Assembly (NCBI GenBank): GCA_052324925.1
Contig: JBQPRE010000002.1
Length of the DNA: 64,000 nt
Source: Flavimobilis sp052324925
GTDB taxonomy: Bacteria > Actinomycetota > Actinomycetes > Actinomycetales > Cellulomonadaceae
Strand: one strand, 5' to 3'
Positions 49,204 to 58,247 of this stretch are shown one piece after another. The notes under the pieces were generated by a model. The model was not told the DNA's origin, searched no databases, and saw only the letters and a program-made list of their open reading frames with translations. The position numbers and the translations under genes were made by a program. The first letter of the stretch is position 1, and every line of letters begins with the position of its first letter.

Positions 49204-52059
49204 GTGGCAAAGATCCGCGTATACGAGCTCGCTAAGGAGCTCGGTGTGGAGAGCAAGGAGCTCATGACGAAGCTCACCGAGATGGGTGAGTTCGTCCGGT
49301 CGGCATCGTCGACCATTGAAGCGCCGGTCGTGCGTCGCATTCGCGACGCCGTTCCGGCCAAGGCCCCCGAGGCTCCCGCCGACGCACCCAAGGCGCCCGC
49401 CAAGCGTGCTGCGGCACCGAAGGCACCTGCGAAGGCAGCCGAAGCCCCCGCGGAGCAGGCACCCGCCCCCGCGGCCCAGGCTCCGGCCCCCGCAGCACCC
49501 GCCCCCGCGGCACCGGCACCCGCCGCTCCTGCGGCACCCGCCCCGGCGGCCCCTGCGGCACCCGCCCCTGCGGCACCGGCGACCGAGGCCGCCGCGGCCC
49601 CGCGTCCTGGCGCCCCGCGTCCCGGACCGGCCGCTGAGCGTCCGGCGCGGACCCCGCGTCCGGGCAACAACCCCTTCGCACCGAGCCAGGGCATGCCGCG
49701 CGGCGATCGCGCAGGTGGCCCCCGTCCGGGCAACAACCCCTTCGCACCGAGCCAGGGCATGCCCCGTCCCGGTGCGCGTCCCGCCCCCGCGGCGGACGCT
49801 GCCGCGACGGGCGAGCGCACGGGCGGTCCTCGCCCCGGCGCACCCCGTCCTGGCGCACCCCGTCCTGGCGCCCCGCGTCCGGGCGGAGCCCGTCCTAACC
49901 CCGGCATGATGCCCGGCAAGACCCAGCTGGGTCGCCCCGGTCCGGGCGCTGCTGCAGGCGGCGGCGGTCGTCCCGGCGGTGCTGGCGGCGGTCGCGGCGG
50001 CTACGGCGGCGGCGGTGGCGGCGCAGGTCGTCCCGGCGGCGGCGCTCCTGGCGCGGGTGGCGGCGGTTTCGCCGGTCGCCCCGGTGGTGGCGGCGGTCGT
50101 CCCGGTGGTGCCGGTCGTGGCAGCACCCAGGGTGCTTTTGGGCGCGCCGGTGGCCGCCCCGTGCGCGGACGGAAGTCGAAGCGCGCGAAGCGTCAGGAAT
50201 TTGAGCAGATGCAGGCGCCGTCGCTTGGCGGCGTGCAGGTTCCCCGCGGCGACGGCTCGACCATCGTCCGTCTGCGTCACGGCTCCTCGCTCAATGACTT
50301 CGCCGACAAGATCGATGCGAACCCCGCATCGCTCGTGACCGTCCTCTTCCACCTGGGAGAGATGGCCACCGCGACGCAGTCGCTCGACGAAGACACGTTC
50401 GGCTCGCTCGGCCAGGAGCTCGGGTACGTCATCGAGATGGTCTCTGCCGAGGAGGAGGACCGCGAACTGCTCGAGGCCTTCGACATCGACCTTGAGGCTG
50501 AGCTCGAGGGTGAGTCCGACGAGGACCTCGTCGCACGTCCGCCCGTCGTCACCGTCATGGGTCACGTCGACCACGGCAAGACGCGTCTTCTCGACGCGAT
50601 CCGCCGGACCGACGTCGTCTCGGGCGAGGCCGGCGGCATCACGCAGCACATCGGTGCCTACCAGGTGCGGCGTGAGCACGAGGGCATCGACCGTGCGCTG
50701 ACCTTCATCGACACCCCGGGTCACGAGGCCTTCACGGCCATGCGTGCACGTGGTGCCGAGGTCACGGACATCGCGATCCTCGTCGTCGCAGCCGATGACG
50801 GTGTCATGCCGCAGACGGTCGAGGCGCTCAACCACGCGCAGGCGGCCGGCGTGCCGATCGTCGTCGCGGTCAACAAGATCGACAAGGAGACGGCGAACCC
50901 CGCCAAGATCCGCCAGCAGCTCACCGAGTACAACCTCGTGGCTGAGGAGTACGGCGGCGACACGATGTTCGTCGACGTCTCTGCTCGTCAGAACCTCAAC
51001 ATCGACGCGCTCATCGAGGCCGTGCTGCTCACGGCTGACGCGTCGCTCGACATGCGTGCGAACCCGAACAAGGACGCACGTGGTGTCGCGATCGAGGCGA
51101 ACCTCGACAAGGGCCGCGGTGCGGTCGCGACCGTCCTCGTCCAGCAGGGAACGCTTCACGTCGGCGACGCGATCGTCGCGGGCACGGCCTACGGCCGCGT
51201 GCGTGCGATGTTCGACGAGCACGGTGGCAGCGTCGAGGAGGCGACCCCGTCGCGTCCGGTGCAGGTCCTGGGTCTCACCTCGGTCCCGCGTGCCGGCGAC
51301 TCGTTCCTCGTCGCGTCCGACGACCGTACGGCTCGCCAGATCGCCGAGAAGCGTGCGGCTGCCGAGCGCGCCGCGACGCTCGCCAAGCGCCGCAAGCGCA
51401 TCAGCCTCGAGGACTTCACGAAGGCCCTCGAGCTCGGCAAGGTCGAGACGCTCAACCTCGTCATCAAGGGTGACGTCTCCGGTGCCGTCGAGGCGCTCGA
51501 GGACTCGTTGCTCAAGATCGACGTGGGCGACGAGGTCCAGCTGCGTGTCATCCACCGCGGTGTCGGTGCGATCACGCAGAACGACGTCAACCTCGCGACG
51601 GTCGACAACGCCGTCATCATCGGCTTCAACGTCCGTACTGCGGAGCGCGTTGCCGAGATGGCTGACCGCGAGGGTGTCGAGATCAAGTTCTACTCGGTCA
51701 TCTACCAGGCGATCGACGACGTCGAGGCGGCCATGAAGGGCCTCCTCAAGCCGGAGTACGAGGAGGTGCAGCTGGGCACCGCGGAGATCCGCGAGGTCTT
51801 CCGCTCCTCCAAGTTCGGCAACATCGCCGGTGCCCTCGTCCGTTCGGGCATCATTCGCCGCAACACGAAGGCGCGCGTCCTGCGCGGGGGCGTCGTCGTG
51901 GGGGACAACCTCACGATCGAGTCGCTCAAGCGTTTCAAGGACGACGCGACCGAGGTCCGCGAGGGCTACGAGTGCGGTATCGGTCTGGGCTCGTTCAACG
52001 ACCTGCAGGTCGATGACGTTGTCGAGACCTGGGAGATGCGCGAGAAGCCTCGCGCGTAA
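49204..52059 (+). CDS. infB: translation initiation factor IF-2
   Basis: IF-2 is the GTPase that brings fMet-tRNA to the 30S and promotes subunit joining. The 951-aa protein has the N-terminal IF2_N fold (RVYELAKELGVESKELMTKL), a long low-complexity region (about residues 52-320) rich in Ala/Pro and then Gly/Arg, and the G domain with GHVDHGKT (453-460), DTPGHE and NKIDK, followed by the EF-Tu-like, alpha/beta and C2 domains. The GTG start has AGGAGAG upstream. A 41-bp perfect direct repeat lies in the low-complexity region. Confidence 0.97.
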   Translation: MAKIRVYELAKELGVESKELMTKLTEMGEFVRSASSTIEAPVVRRIRDAVPAKAPEAPADAPKAPAKRAAAPKAPAKAAEAPAEQAPAPAAQAPAPAAPAPAAPAPAAPAAPAPAAPAAPAPAAPATEAAAAPRPGAPRPGPAAERPARTPRPGNNPFAPSQGMPRGDRAGGPRPGNNPFAPSQGMPRPGARPAPAADAAATGERTGGPRPGAPRPGAPRPGAPRPGGARPNPGMMPGKTQLGRPGPGAAAGGGGRPGGAGGGRGGYGGGGGGAGRPGGGAPGAGGGGFAGRPGGGGGRPGGAGRGSTQGAFGRAGGRPVRGRKSKRAKRQEFEQMQAPSLGGVQVPRGDGSTIVRLRHGSSLNDFADKIDANPASLVTVLFHLGEMATATQSLDEDTFGSLGQELGYVIEMVSAEEEDRELLEAFDIDLEAELEGESDEDLVARPPVVTVMGHVDHGKTRLLDAIRRTDVVSGEAGGITQHIGAYQVRREHEGIDRALTFIDTPGHEAFTAMRARGAEVTDIAILVVAADDGVMPQTVEALNHAQAAGVPIVVAVNKIDKETANPAKIRQQLTEYNLVAEEYGGDTMFVDVSARQNLNIDALIEAVLLTADASLDMRANPNKDARGVAIEANLDKGRGAVATVLVQQGTLHVGDAIVAGTAYGRVRAMFDEHGGSVEEATPSRPVQVLGLTSVPRAGDSFLVASDDRTARQIAEKRAAAERAATLAKRRKRISLEDFTKALELGKVETLNLVIKGDVSGAVEALEDSLLKIDVGDEVQLRVIHRGVGAITQNDVNLATVDNAVIIGFNVRTAERVAEMADREGVEIKFYSVIYQAIDDVEAAMKGLLKPEYEEVQLGTAEIREVFRSSKFGNIAGALVRSGIIRRNTKARVLRGGVVVGDNLTIESLKRFKDDATEVREGYECGIGLGSFNDLQVDDVVETWEMREKPRA
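49657..49763 (+). repeat. 41-bp perfect direct repeat in infB
   Basis: The same 41 bases occur at 49657-49697 and 49723-49763 (66-bp period, 22 codons), encoding GNNPFAPSQGMP twice. Further short GAPRP-coding repeats follow to about 49890. Confidence 0.85.
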
Positions 52060-52066
52060 CCTTCCG

Positions 52067-52105
52067 GCGGGAGCACCGGTGCCGTCAGGGCACCGGTGCT
52101 CCCGC
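52067..52105 (+). terminator. terminator hairpin after infB
   Basis: GCGGGAGCACCGGTGCC (52067-52083), loop GTCAG, exact 17-nt complement (52089-52105). Confidence 0.75.
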
Positions 52106-52175
52106 GTCCCGGTCCTCAGTGACCGGACGTTCAAGAGCTGGGCCGCCCTCGTGACGGCCGTGATGGGAGACGCAC

Positions 52176-52613
52176 ATGTCTGACAGCCCCCGCGCACGTA
52201 AGGTCGCCGACCGCATCAAGGAGGTCGTCGCGCGCATGCTCGACACGCGGATCAAGGACCCGCGTCTCGGCTTCGTGACGATCACCGACGTCCGCGTGAC
52301 CGGTGACCTGCAGTCCGCCTCGATCTTCTACACGGTTCTCGGTGACGAGGACGCTCGGACGGGGTCGGCGGCCGCTCTCAGGAGCGCGACCGGCATCATC
52401 CGTTCCGAGGTGGGTAAGCAGCTGGGTACCCGGCTGACGCCGACGATCGAGTTCCACCTCGACGCTGTTCCCGAGACGGCGGCGCACCTCGAGGCCGCCC
52501 TCGAGGAGGCGCGCCGTCGTGACGCCGAGCTTGAGAAGACGCGCCGCGGCGCGAGCTTCGCGGGTGAAGCGGACCCGTACCGCCGTCCTGAGGACGACGA
52601 CGACGAGGCCTGA
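52176..52613 (+). CDS. rbfA: ribosome-binding factor A
   Basis: RbfA binds the 30S platform and is needed for 16S maturation and cold growth. The 145-aa KH-fold protein has KVADRIKEVVARML, DPRLGFVTITDVRVTGDLQ and TPTIEFHLD. An acidic C-terminal tail (EDDDDEA) follows. The ATG follows GGGAG. It lies between two strong hairpins, so it may be expressed partly on its own. Confidence 0.96.
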   Translation: MSDSPRARKVADRIKEVVARMLDTRIKDPRLGFVTITDVRVTGDLQSASIFYTVLGDEDARTGSAAALRSATGIIRSEVGKQLGTRLTPTIEFHLDAVPETAAHLEAALEEARRRDAELEKTRRGASFAGEADPYRRPEDDDDEA

Positions 52614-52621
52614 TCTTTCTC

Positions 52622-52665
52622 ACGCCGCACGGGCACGGAGCTTGGGCTCCGTGCCCGTGCGGCGT
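52622..52665 (+). terminator. 20-bp perfect terminator hairpin after rbfA
   Basis: ACGCCGCACGGGCACGGAGC (52622-52641), loop TTGG, exact 20-nt complement (52646-52665), then TCTCGTC. Confidence 0.8.
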
Positions 52666-52734
52666 TCTCGTCGGCGTGCTGTCCGTCACGTGGCCGCGCC
52701 GCCGTGCGCGGCCAATGGCTGCGGGGCGCGCTGA

Positions 52735-52740
52735 TACCGT
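52735..52740 (+). promoter_or_regulatory. -10 box, leaderless start of truB-ribF
   Basis: TACCGT, 8-nt spacer, GTG at 52749. Confidence 0.45.
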
Positions 52741-52748
52741 TGGCCGAC

Positions 52749-54737
52749 GTGACCCCCCGTGCTCCCCGACGCCCCGACGCCCGTGCTTGGCCGCCCGCCG
52801 CGGACGGCGTCGTCATTGTCGACAAACCAGCCGGGATGACGAGTCACGACGTCGTGGCCAAGATGCGTTGGCTCGCACGGACGCGCAAGGTCGGGCACGC
52901 GGGCACGCTCGATCCCATGGCGACGGGTGTGCTGGTCCTCGGGGTGGGGCGTGCGACGCGCGTGCTGACGTATCTCGTCGGGGCGGACAAGGAGTACGTG
53001 ACGACCATCCGGCTCGGGCAGAGCACGTCGACGGACGACGCGCAGGGTGACATCACGGCGACGACTGATGCGGCGCACGTGACCGGTGAGGCGCTGCGCG
53101 CGGCTGCAGCGGGGCTGACCGGTGACATCGAGCAGGTACCCAGCACCGTCTCGGCGATCAAGGTCGACGGGCGACGCGCGTACGACCTCGCGCGCGCGGG
53201 CGAGGAGGTCGAGCTCAAGGCGCGTCCCGTGACGGTTGCGCGGTTCGACGTGGGTGAGCCCCGGGTCGTCGTGGTCGACGGTGCACGCGTCGTCGATGTC
53301 GAAGCGACCGTCGAGTGCTCGTCGGGCACGTACGTGCGTGCGTTGGCACGTGACCTGGGCGCGGCGCTCGGGGTGGGCGCGCACCTCACGGCGCTGCGGC
53401 GGACCCGCGTGGGCGGTGTCCGCGTCGAGGACGCGCACGCGCTCGACGCGCTCGTGGCACGCGCCGAGGTTGACCACCTGCCGGTGCCGACGGTCGAGTC
53501 TGCGCTCGCTCTGGAGGGCACGATGCCCCAGCACGTGCTTGACCCCGCGGAGGCCCTCGCGGTCGTGCACGGGCGGCGTGCTGAGCGCGGCCTGACGACG
53601 GCGGCGAAGGTTGCGGGGGTGGACCCCGACGGGCGCCTCGTCGCGGTTCTTGAGCGGACGGGCGCGTGGCTCAAGCCGGTCACGGTGTTCATGACGCCGG
53701 ACGAGGTCGGCCCGGTCCCTGAGGAGGCTGCGACGCCCGCGACGCCCGCGAACGTTGCGGCCGGCTCTGACGTGCCCGTGTGGCGCTCGTACGCGGAGGT
53801 TCCCGCCGATCTGGGCCCGACGGTCGTGACGATCGGCAACTTCGATGGGGTGCACCTGGGCCACCAGGAGGTTCTCGGTGTCGTCGTCGACCGTGCGCGC
53901 GCGACGGGTGCCGCTGCCGTGGCGGTGACGTTCACCCCGCACCCGCGTGCTGTCCACGCGCCGCAGGAGCCGCTGCGACTTGTCACGAGTACGCAGCAGA
54001 GGTACGAGCTGCTGGTTGCTGCGGGTCTCGACGGGGTGCTCGAGCTTGACTATTCGCTCGAGCTCGCCGCCCAGACTCCACGCGAGTTCGTCGAGACGTG
54101 CTTCGTGCGGGGGTTGCGCGCGAGCGTCGTCGTCGTCGGACAGGACGTGCGTCTGGGCGCGGGCAACTCGGGCAACCTCGAGACGTTGGTCGCGCTCGGG
54201 GCCGAGCACGGCTTCGAGGTCGTCACGGTGACGGATCGCGGTGTGGCCGGGGGACGATGGTCGTCGACCGCGGCGCGCCGGCTTCTCGACGAGGGTGATG
54301 TCGCCCGTGCTGCGAAGATCCTCGGCCGTCCGCACCGGCTGCGTGCCGAGGTCGTTCACGGTGACGCGCGCGGTCGGACGATCGGTTTTCCGACTGCGAA
54401 CCTCTCGCAGGAGGTCGAGGGCCTGGTGCCCGCCGACGGCGTCTACGCCGGGTGGCTGCTGAGGAGCGGGTCCGGGCGCGATGCCCGTCTGCCGGCGGCC
54501 GTGTCGATCGGGACGAACCCCACGTTCGACGGAACGCAGCGCCGGGTTGAGGCGTACGTGCTCGATCGGACGGACCTCGACCTCTACGGCGAGGTCGTCG
54601 CTCTTGATCTTGTTGCGCACCTGCGGCCGACGTTGCGCTTCGATTCGGTGGACACGCTCGTGACGCAGATGAATCGTGATGTGGCGCGTGTGCGCGAGCT
54701 GCTCGCGGCGCCCGGGGGTGACCCTCAGGCGGGCTGA
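52749..54737 (+). CDS. truB-ribF: fused tRNA pseudouridine-55 synthase (TruB) and FAD synthase / riboflavin kinase (RibF)
   Basis: One open frame of 662 codons encodes two enzymes normally made from adjacent genes. Residues about 20-325 are TruB: VIVDKPAGMTSHDVV, the catalytic Asp55 in HAGTLDPMATG, SALKVDGRRAYDLAR-like VSAIKVDGRRAYDLAR, and a C-terminal PUA-like part. After a Pro/Ala-rich linker (about 318-345) comes RibF: the FMN adenylyltransferase motif IGNFDGVHLGHQ (362-373) and the riboflavin kinase motif GRTIGFPTANL (542-552). No stop separates them. RibF homologues usually start near VWRS; internal GTGs at 53772 and 53778 could start a separate RibF, but no ribosome site is visible there. 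Confidence 0.85.
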   Translation: MTPRAPRRPDARAWPPAADGVVIVDKPAGMTSHDVVAKMRWLARTRKVGHAGTLDPMATGVLVLGVGRATRVLTYLVGADKEYVTTIRLGQSTSTDDAQGDITATTDAAHVTGEALRAAAAGLTGDIEQVPSTVSAIKVDGRRAYDLARAGEEVELKARPVTVARFDVGEPRVVVVDGARVVDVEATVECSSGTYVRALARDLGAALGVGAHLTALRRTRVGGVRVEDAHALDALVARAEVDHLPVPTVESALALEGTMPQHVLDPAEALAVVHGRRAERGLTTAAKVAGVDPDGRLVAVLERTGAWLKPVTVFMTPDEVGPVPEEAATPATPANVAAGSDVPVWRSYAEVPADLGPTVVTIGNFDGVHLGHQEVLGVVVDRARATGAAAVAVTFTPHPRAVHAPQEPLRLVTSTQQRYELLVAAGLDGVLELDYSLELAAQTPREFVETCFVRGLRASVVVVGQDVRLGAGNSGNLETLVALGAEHGFEVVTVTDRGVAGGRWSSTAARRLLDEGDVARAAKILGRPHRLRAEVVHGDARGRTIGFPTANLSQEVEGLVPADGVYAGWLLRSGSGRDARLPAAVSIGTNPTFDGTQRRVEAYVLDRTDLDLYGEVVALDLVAHLRPTLRFDSVDTLVTQMNRDVARVRELLAAPGGDPQAG

Positions 54738-54827
54738 CCTCGCTCGATGGTGAGGAGCGTCGTGGGGGGAGTGACGTCCGGCCTCGTTCGTGGTCGGGCC
54801 GGCCGTTCAGATGTGACGCGTGAGGCC

Positions 54828-54856
54828 TGTGAGAATTCACGCCGACGGGTTATCGT
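54828..54856 (+). promoter_or_regulatory. promoter of the PGRP amidase gene
   Basis: TGTGAG (-35, 54828-54833), 17-bp spacer, TATCGT (-10, 54851-54856). Expected start about 54863, just where the palindrome begins. Confidence 0.5.
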
Positions 54857-54862
54857 TCGACG

Positions 54863-54882
54863 CGAACCGCGATCGCGGTTCG
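54863..54882. promoter_or_regulatory. 20-bp perfect palindrome in the 5' end of the PGRP amidase transcript
   Basis: CGAACCGCGATCGCGGTTCG, a perfect palindrome placed about +1 to +20 of the inferred transcript and 24 bp before the ATG. Position and symmetry suggest an operator for a dimeric repressor. Confidence 0.5.
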
Positions 54883-54906
54883 TCCTCGGCACGTCAAGGT
54901 GATCCC

Positions 54907-57615
54907 ATGCGCAGGCTGATCTCGGCAGCGACGGTGACGGCACTCGCCGTCACCGGGCTTGCCCTCCCCGTCATCTCGATGCCGGTCGCGGCCGCGACCC
55001 CCGTCGCGCCCGAGGTTGCGAACGTCGCGATCGACGGAGTCGATACGCGTGCGGCCCGCGAGCCCGGCGCACTTGATGCGCCTCCCGAAGTCGAGACCGA
55101 CGCCGCCACGCAACGGGCCATCGAGGCCGAGGACGCACTCGCGTCGACCCCGATCACCGAGGCTCCCGAGGTCGAACCCCTCGAGACGCCGGCCGACCCG
55201 GACCTTGCTGCGCTCACCCCGCTCACACGCACCGCGCACTTCACCGCTGCGGGCGTCACCTGGGACGCGTCGAGCAGCGAGGAGATCATCGAGATCACGC
55301 TCCGCATCCGTGAGGACGGCGAGTGGAGCGACTGGGTCTCCCTTCCCGTGAGCGAGGAACTTGCGCCGTCGGCCCGCGCCGGCTCCGAGCCCCTGGTCAC
55401 AGCGGGCGCGGACGGCGTTCAGGCCCGGGTGCGCACGGCGTCGGGCCGCGAGCCGTCGGGGCTGCGCATCGATCTCATCGACGCGGGCACCTCGCGTGCC
55501 GACGCGAACGTGGGGACGACGAGTGCCATGGCGACGGCGGCGGCGGCGAGCGGGTCGATCCTCAAGCCGTCGATCATCACGAGGGCGCAATGGGGTGCCG
55601 ACGAGAGCCTTCGTTCGACGTGGGGTCCGCAGGACCAGTCCTCGAAGCTCGCGGCCATGTATGTCCACCACACGGTCAACCGCAACGACTACTCGAAGGC
55701 GAGCTCCGCAGCGCTCGTCCGCAGCATCTACGCGTATCACACGAAGTCGATGCGGTGGCCCGACATCGGCTACCAGTTCCTCGTCGACCGCTTCGGACGG
55801 CTGTACGAGGGTCGCTACGGCGCGATCAACACGCTGCCGATCGGTGCGCAGGCAGGCGGGTACAACACGACGACGATCGGCATCTCGGCGATCGGCAACT
55901 TCGAGAACCGCGACGACAACAACAATGGCAAGGTCGACGGACCGTCGAAGGCGATGCTGAGCGCGATCTCGCGCCTGCTCGCATGGAAGGCCTACGAGCA
56001 CGGCCTCAACCCCAAGGGCAAGGCCAAGCTCTACACGGGCACGAGCAGCAAGAGTGGTATCCACGCGAAGCCGGGCGAGACGATCACCGTCAACGTCATC
56101 CAGGGTCACCGCGACACCAACATCACGGCCTGCCCCGGCAAGACGCTCTACGCGAAGCTGGCGAGCATCCGCACGACCGTCGACTCGCTCGTGGATGACG
56201 CGGTCGCCCGCTACGGCAAGGCCCGGCCCGTGCTCTCGGCCCCGGTGCCTGCCCCGCACACGGCGCTGCAGAACCCGGCGCAGCTGACGCAGCAGCAGCT
56301 CTACACGTGGCGGGCCGTGAGCGGCGCTGTCGGGTACGAGCTGCTCGAGCGGCCGGCCTCGCACGGGGCGTCGTTCGCCGACTCCCGCGGCTGGCGCACG
56401 ATCGCGACCGTGACCAAGCCACGGGCAACGCTCACGGTGAGGCCCGGTGTCAACAGGCTCGTCGTCGTGCGCGCGATCGCGTCGTCGGGTGAGCGCGGTG
56501 CGCTCGTCGATCTTGTGCGAGCCACCCGTCCCGTGTCCCAGTCCGCCCTCACGTGGTCGAAGAGCTGGACGAAGCAGTCGGGCGACGGGGCGGTCGACGG
56601 CGCGTTGCGTGCGACGACGACCGTCGGTGCGCGGCTCAAGGTCGCCTCGGTCAAGGATGCACGGCGCATCGTCCTCGTGGGGGAGCAGGCTCCGGGTAAC
56701 GGACGCGTCGAGGTGTACGCGGGCTCGACGTTGCTCGGCGAGGTCTCGTGGGACGATCCAGTGCTGAGCAGCGCGGCCACGCGCGTGCTCAACCTCTCGT
56801 CCGCCGTCTCGGGCACGGTGACGGTCAAGACTCTCGGCTCCGAGCGCGTGGCCCTCACGTCTCTCGCGTTCCCGCGCTGGGCATCGACGGGCGACGGGCA
56901 GTCCACGTCGACCGGCACGCAGCCGACGCCTCCGCCGACGTCGACCCCTGCCCCCGCGCTCCCCGCCGCTCCAGCCCCGCCCACCCTGCGCAAGCCGGGC
57001 GCGACCGTGGCTCCCATCCGCCTCTCCAGGACCGCGACGCTGCGCTGGAACGCAGCGCCCCGCGCAACGATCTACGAGGTGCACGTGCGTACGGCGGCGC
57101 ACGGCAAGAGCTTCGGAGCCTGGCGCGTGGCCAAGCGGACGACGAGCCGCGCCTACACGCTCACGCTCTCCTACGGGCGCACCGCTGAGGTCGGCATCGT
57201 CGCGGTGGGCGCCGGCGGGCGGTCTGCTCGCGCGACGTTCCCCAAGATCACGCGGCACGTGACGCCAAGCTCGGTGTGGCGGTCGACCGGGTCGAAGCGC
57301 TGGAAGACGATCCGTCACTCGGGCTACCTGCGCGGGGTTGCGTGGTCGACGACCGCGAAGAGCTCTCGTCTGCGCGTGAAGAAGGCCAAGGACGTACGCA
57401 CGATCCAGGTGACCGCTGCTGCGGGCCGGAGCAACGGTCGCATCGCCGTGTACACGGGGACGAAGCGCGTGGCGACGTTCTCGCTCGCCGCGCACGGCAC
57501 CAAGCGGCTCAAGCGCTTCACGGTCACCCTGCCGCGGGCCTTCTCCGGGACGGTCACGGTCAAGACTCTCGACCGTCGCACGGTGCGCGTCAGCGCCATC
57601 ACGACTGCTCGCTGA
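54907..57615 (+). CDS. secreted PGRP-domain N-acetylmuramoyl-L-alanine amidase with duplicated C-terminal modules
   Basis: Exported protein of 902 aa. It has a signal peptide (about 1-29), an acidic/proline region, an N-terminal beta-rich domain (about 105-200), and an amidase_2/PGRP domain (about 220-430). Zinc ligands are visible in MYVHHTVN (His254/255), QGHRD (His401) and TACPGKTLY (Cys409), so it should cut the amide between MurNAc and L-Ala. The C-terminal half is a duplication: a FnIII-like unit plus a beta module at about 462-658 and again at 700-902, both beta modules containing SGTVTVKTL. AAGGTG precedes the ATG at 54907. The role is cell-wall remodelling or defence; substrate use is inferred. 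Confidence 0.88.
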   Translation: MRRLISAATVTALAVTGLALPVISMPVAAATPVAPEVANVAIDGVDTRAAREPGALDAPPEVETDAATQRAIEAEDALASTPITEAPEVEPLETPADPDLAALTPLTRTAHFTAAGVTWDASSSEEIIEITLRIREDGEWSDWVSLPVSEELAPSARAGSEPLVTAGADGVQARVRTASGREPSGLRIDLIDAGTSRADANVGTTSAMATAAAASGSILKPSIITRAQWGADESLRSTWGPQDQSSKLAAMYVHHTVNRNDYSKASSAALVRSIYAYHTKSMRWPDIGYQFLVDRFGRLYEGRYGAINTLPIGAQAGGYNTTTIGISAIGNFENRDDNNNGKVDGPSKAMLSAISRLLAWKAYEHGLNPKGKAKLYTGTSSKSGIHAKPGETITVNVIQGHRDTNITACPGKTLYAKLASIRTTVDSLVDDAVARYGKARPVLSAPVPAPHTALQNPAQLTQQQLYTWRAVSGAVGYELLERPASHGASFADSRGWRTIATVTKPRATLTVRPGVNRLVVVRAIASSGERGALVDLVRATRPVSQSALTWSKSWTKQSGDGAVDGALRATTTVGARLKVASVKDARRIVLVGEQAPGNGRVEVYAGSTLLGEVSWDDPVLSSAATRVLNLSSAVSGTVTVKTLGSERVALTSLAFPRWASTGDGQSTSTGTQPTPPPTSTPAPALPAAPAPPTLRKPGATVAPIRLSRTATLRWNAAPRATIYEVHVRTAAHGKSFGAWRVAKRTTSRAYTLTLSYGRTAEVGIVAVGAGGRSARATFPKITRHVTPSSVWRSTGSKRWKTIRHSGYLRGVAWSTTAKSSRLRVKKAKDVRTIQVTAAAGRSNGRIAVYTGTKRVATFSLAAHGTKRLKRFTVTLPRAFSGTVTVKTLDRRTVRVSAITTAR

Positions 57616-57676
57616 GACGTACGCCACGCCGACCCGAGGTGGTGGGTCTCACGGCCGGTCCGGTCGTGCGTGCTGG

Positions 57677-57682
57677 TAGTCT
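57677..57682 (+). promoter_or_regulatory. -10 element upstream of rpsO
   Basis: TAGTCT; the expected start (about 57689) gives a leader of about 83 nt. A 14-bp perfect palindrome, GCCGTTCGAACGGC (57690-57703), begins the leader. Confidence 0.5.
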
Positions 57683-57771
57683 TGACCTCGCCGTTCGAAC
57701 GGCCGCGGACAGAGAGTGCCCGGAGGATCAGCCCCGGCGCGCCGCGCAACGAGTAGACACCTAGGAGAATC

Positions 57772-58041
57772 GTGCCCCTCGACAAGGCCACCAAGCAGTC
57801 CATCATGTCCGAGTACGCGACCCACGAGGGCGACACCGGTTCCCCCGAGGTCCAGATCGCGATGCTCACGCAGCGCATCAAGGACCTCACCGAGCACCTC
57901 AAGGAGCACAAGCACGACCACCACAGCCGTCGTGGCCTGCTCCTTCTCGTCGGCCAGCGTCGTCGCCTCCTCGGCTACCTCCAGAAGGTCGACATCGCGC
58001 GCTACCGTAGCCTCATCGAGCGCCTCGGCCTGCGCCGCTGA
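57772..58041 (+). CDS. rpsO: 30S ribosomal protein S15
   Basis: S15 binds 16S helices 20-22 early in 30S assembly and in many bacteria represses its own mRNA. The 89-aa protein has TGSPEVQIAMLTQRI, HKHDHHSRRGLLLLVGQRRR and the four-helix pattern. The GTG start follows AGGAG. It is the usual neighbour of pnp, separated here by an 18-bp terminator. Confidence 0.98.
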   Translation: MPLDKATKQSIMSEYATHEGDTGSPEVQIAMLTQRIKDLTEHLKEHKHDHHSRRGLLLLVGQRRRLLGYLQKVDIARYRSLIERLGLRR

Positions 58042-58047
58042 CAACTT

Positions 58048-58086
58048 CTGAGCCAGCCCGGACCCTGTGGGTCCGGGCTGGCTCAG
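58048..58086 (+). terminator. 18-bp perfect terminator hairpin after rpsO
   Basis: CTGAGCCAGCCCGGACCC (58048-58065), loop TGT, exact complement (58069-58086). No U-tract. About 160 bp without a clear promoter follow before pnp. Confidence 0.8.
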
Positions 58087-58247
58087 TGTCACCACCCGCG
58101 ACGGCCGTCCGGCCGTCGCACCCACCAGCACCACCCCGCCCCGACCGCCTCGTCCGGTCCTCGGTAGTGGCTCCCGACACCGCATCGCGTTGCGTGGGCC
58201 TCGATCGAAGACCGTGGGGTAAGGGGCCGAACGAGAGGAGGGCACCC

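Noticed and set aside
49437..49920. Possible CRISPR-like or satellite array from short repeats in infB
   Set aside because: The repeats stay in frame, encode Ala/Pro and GAPRP units of IF-2, and have no regular spacers.
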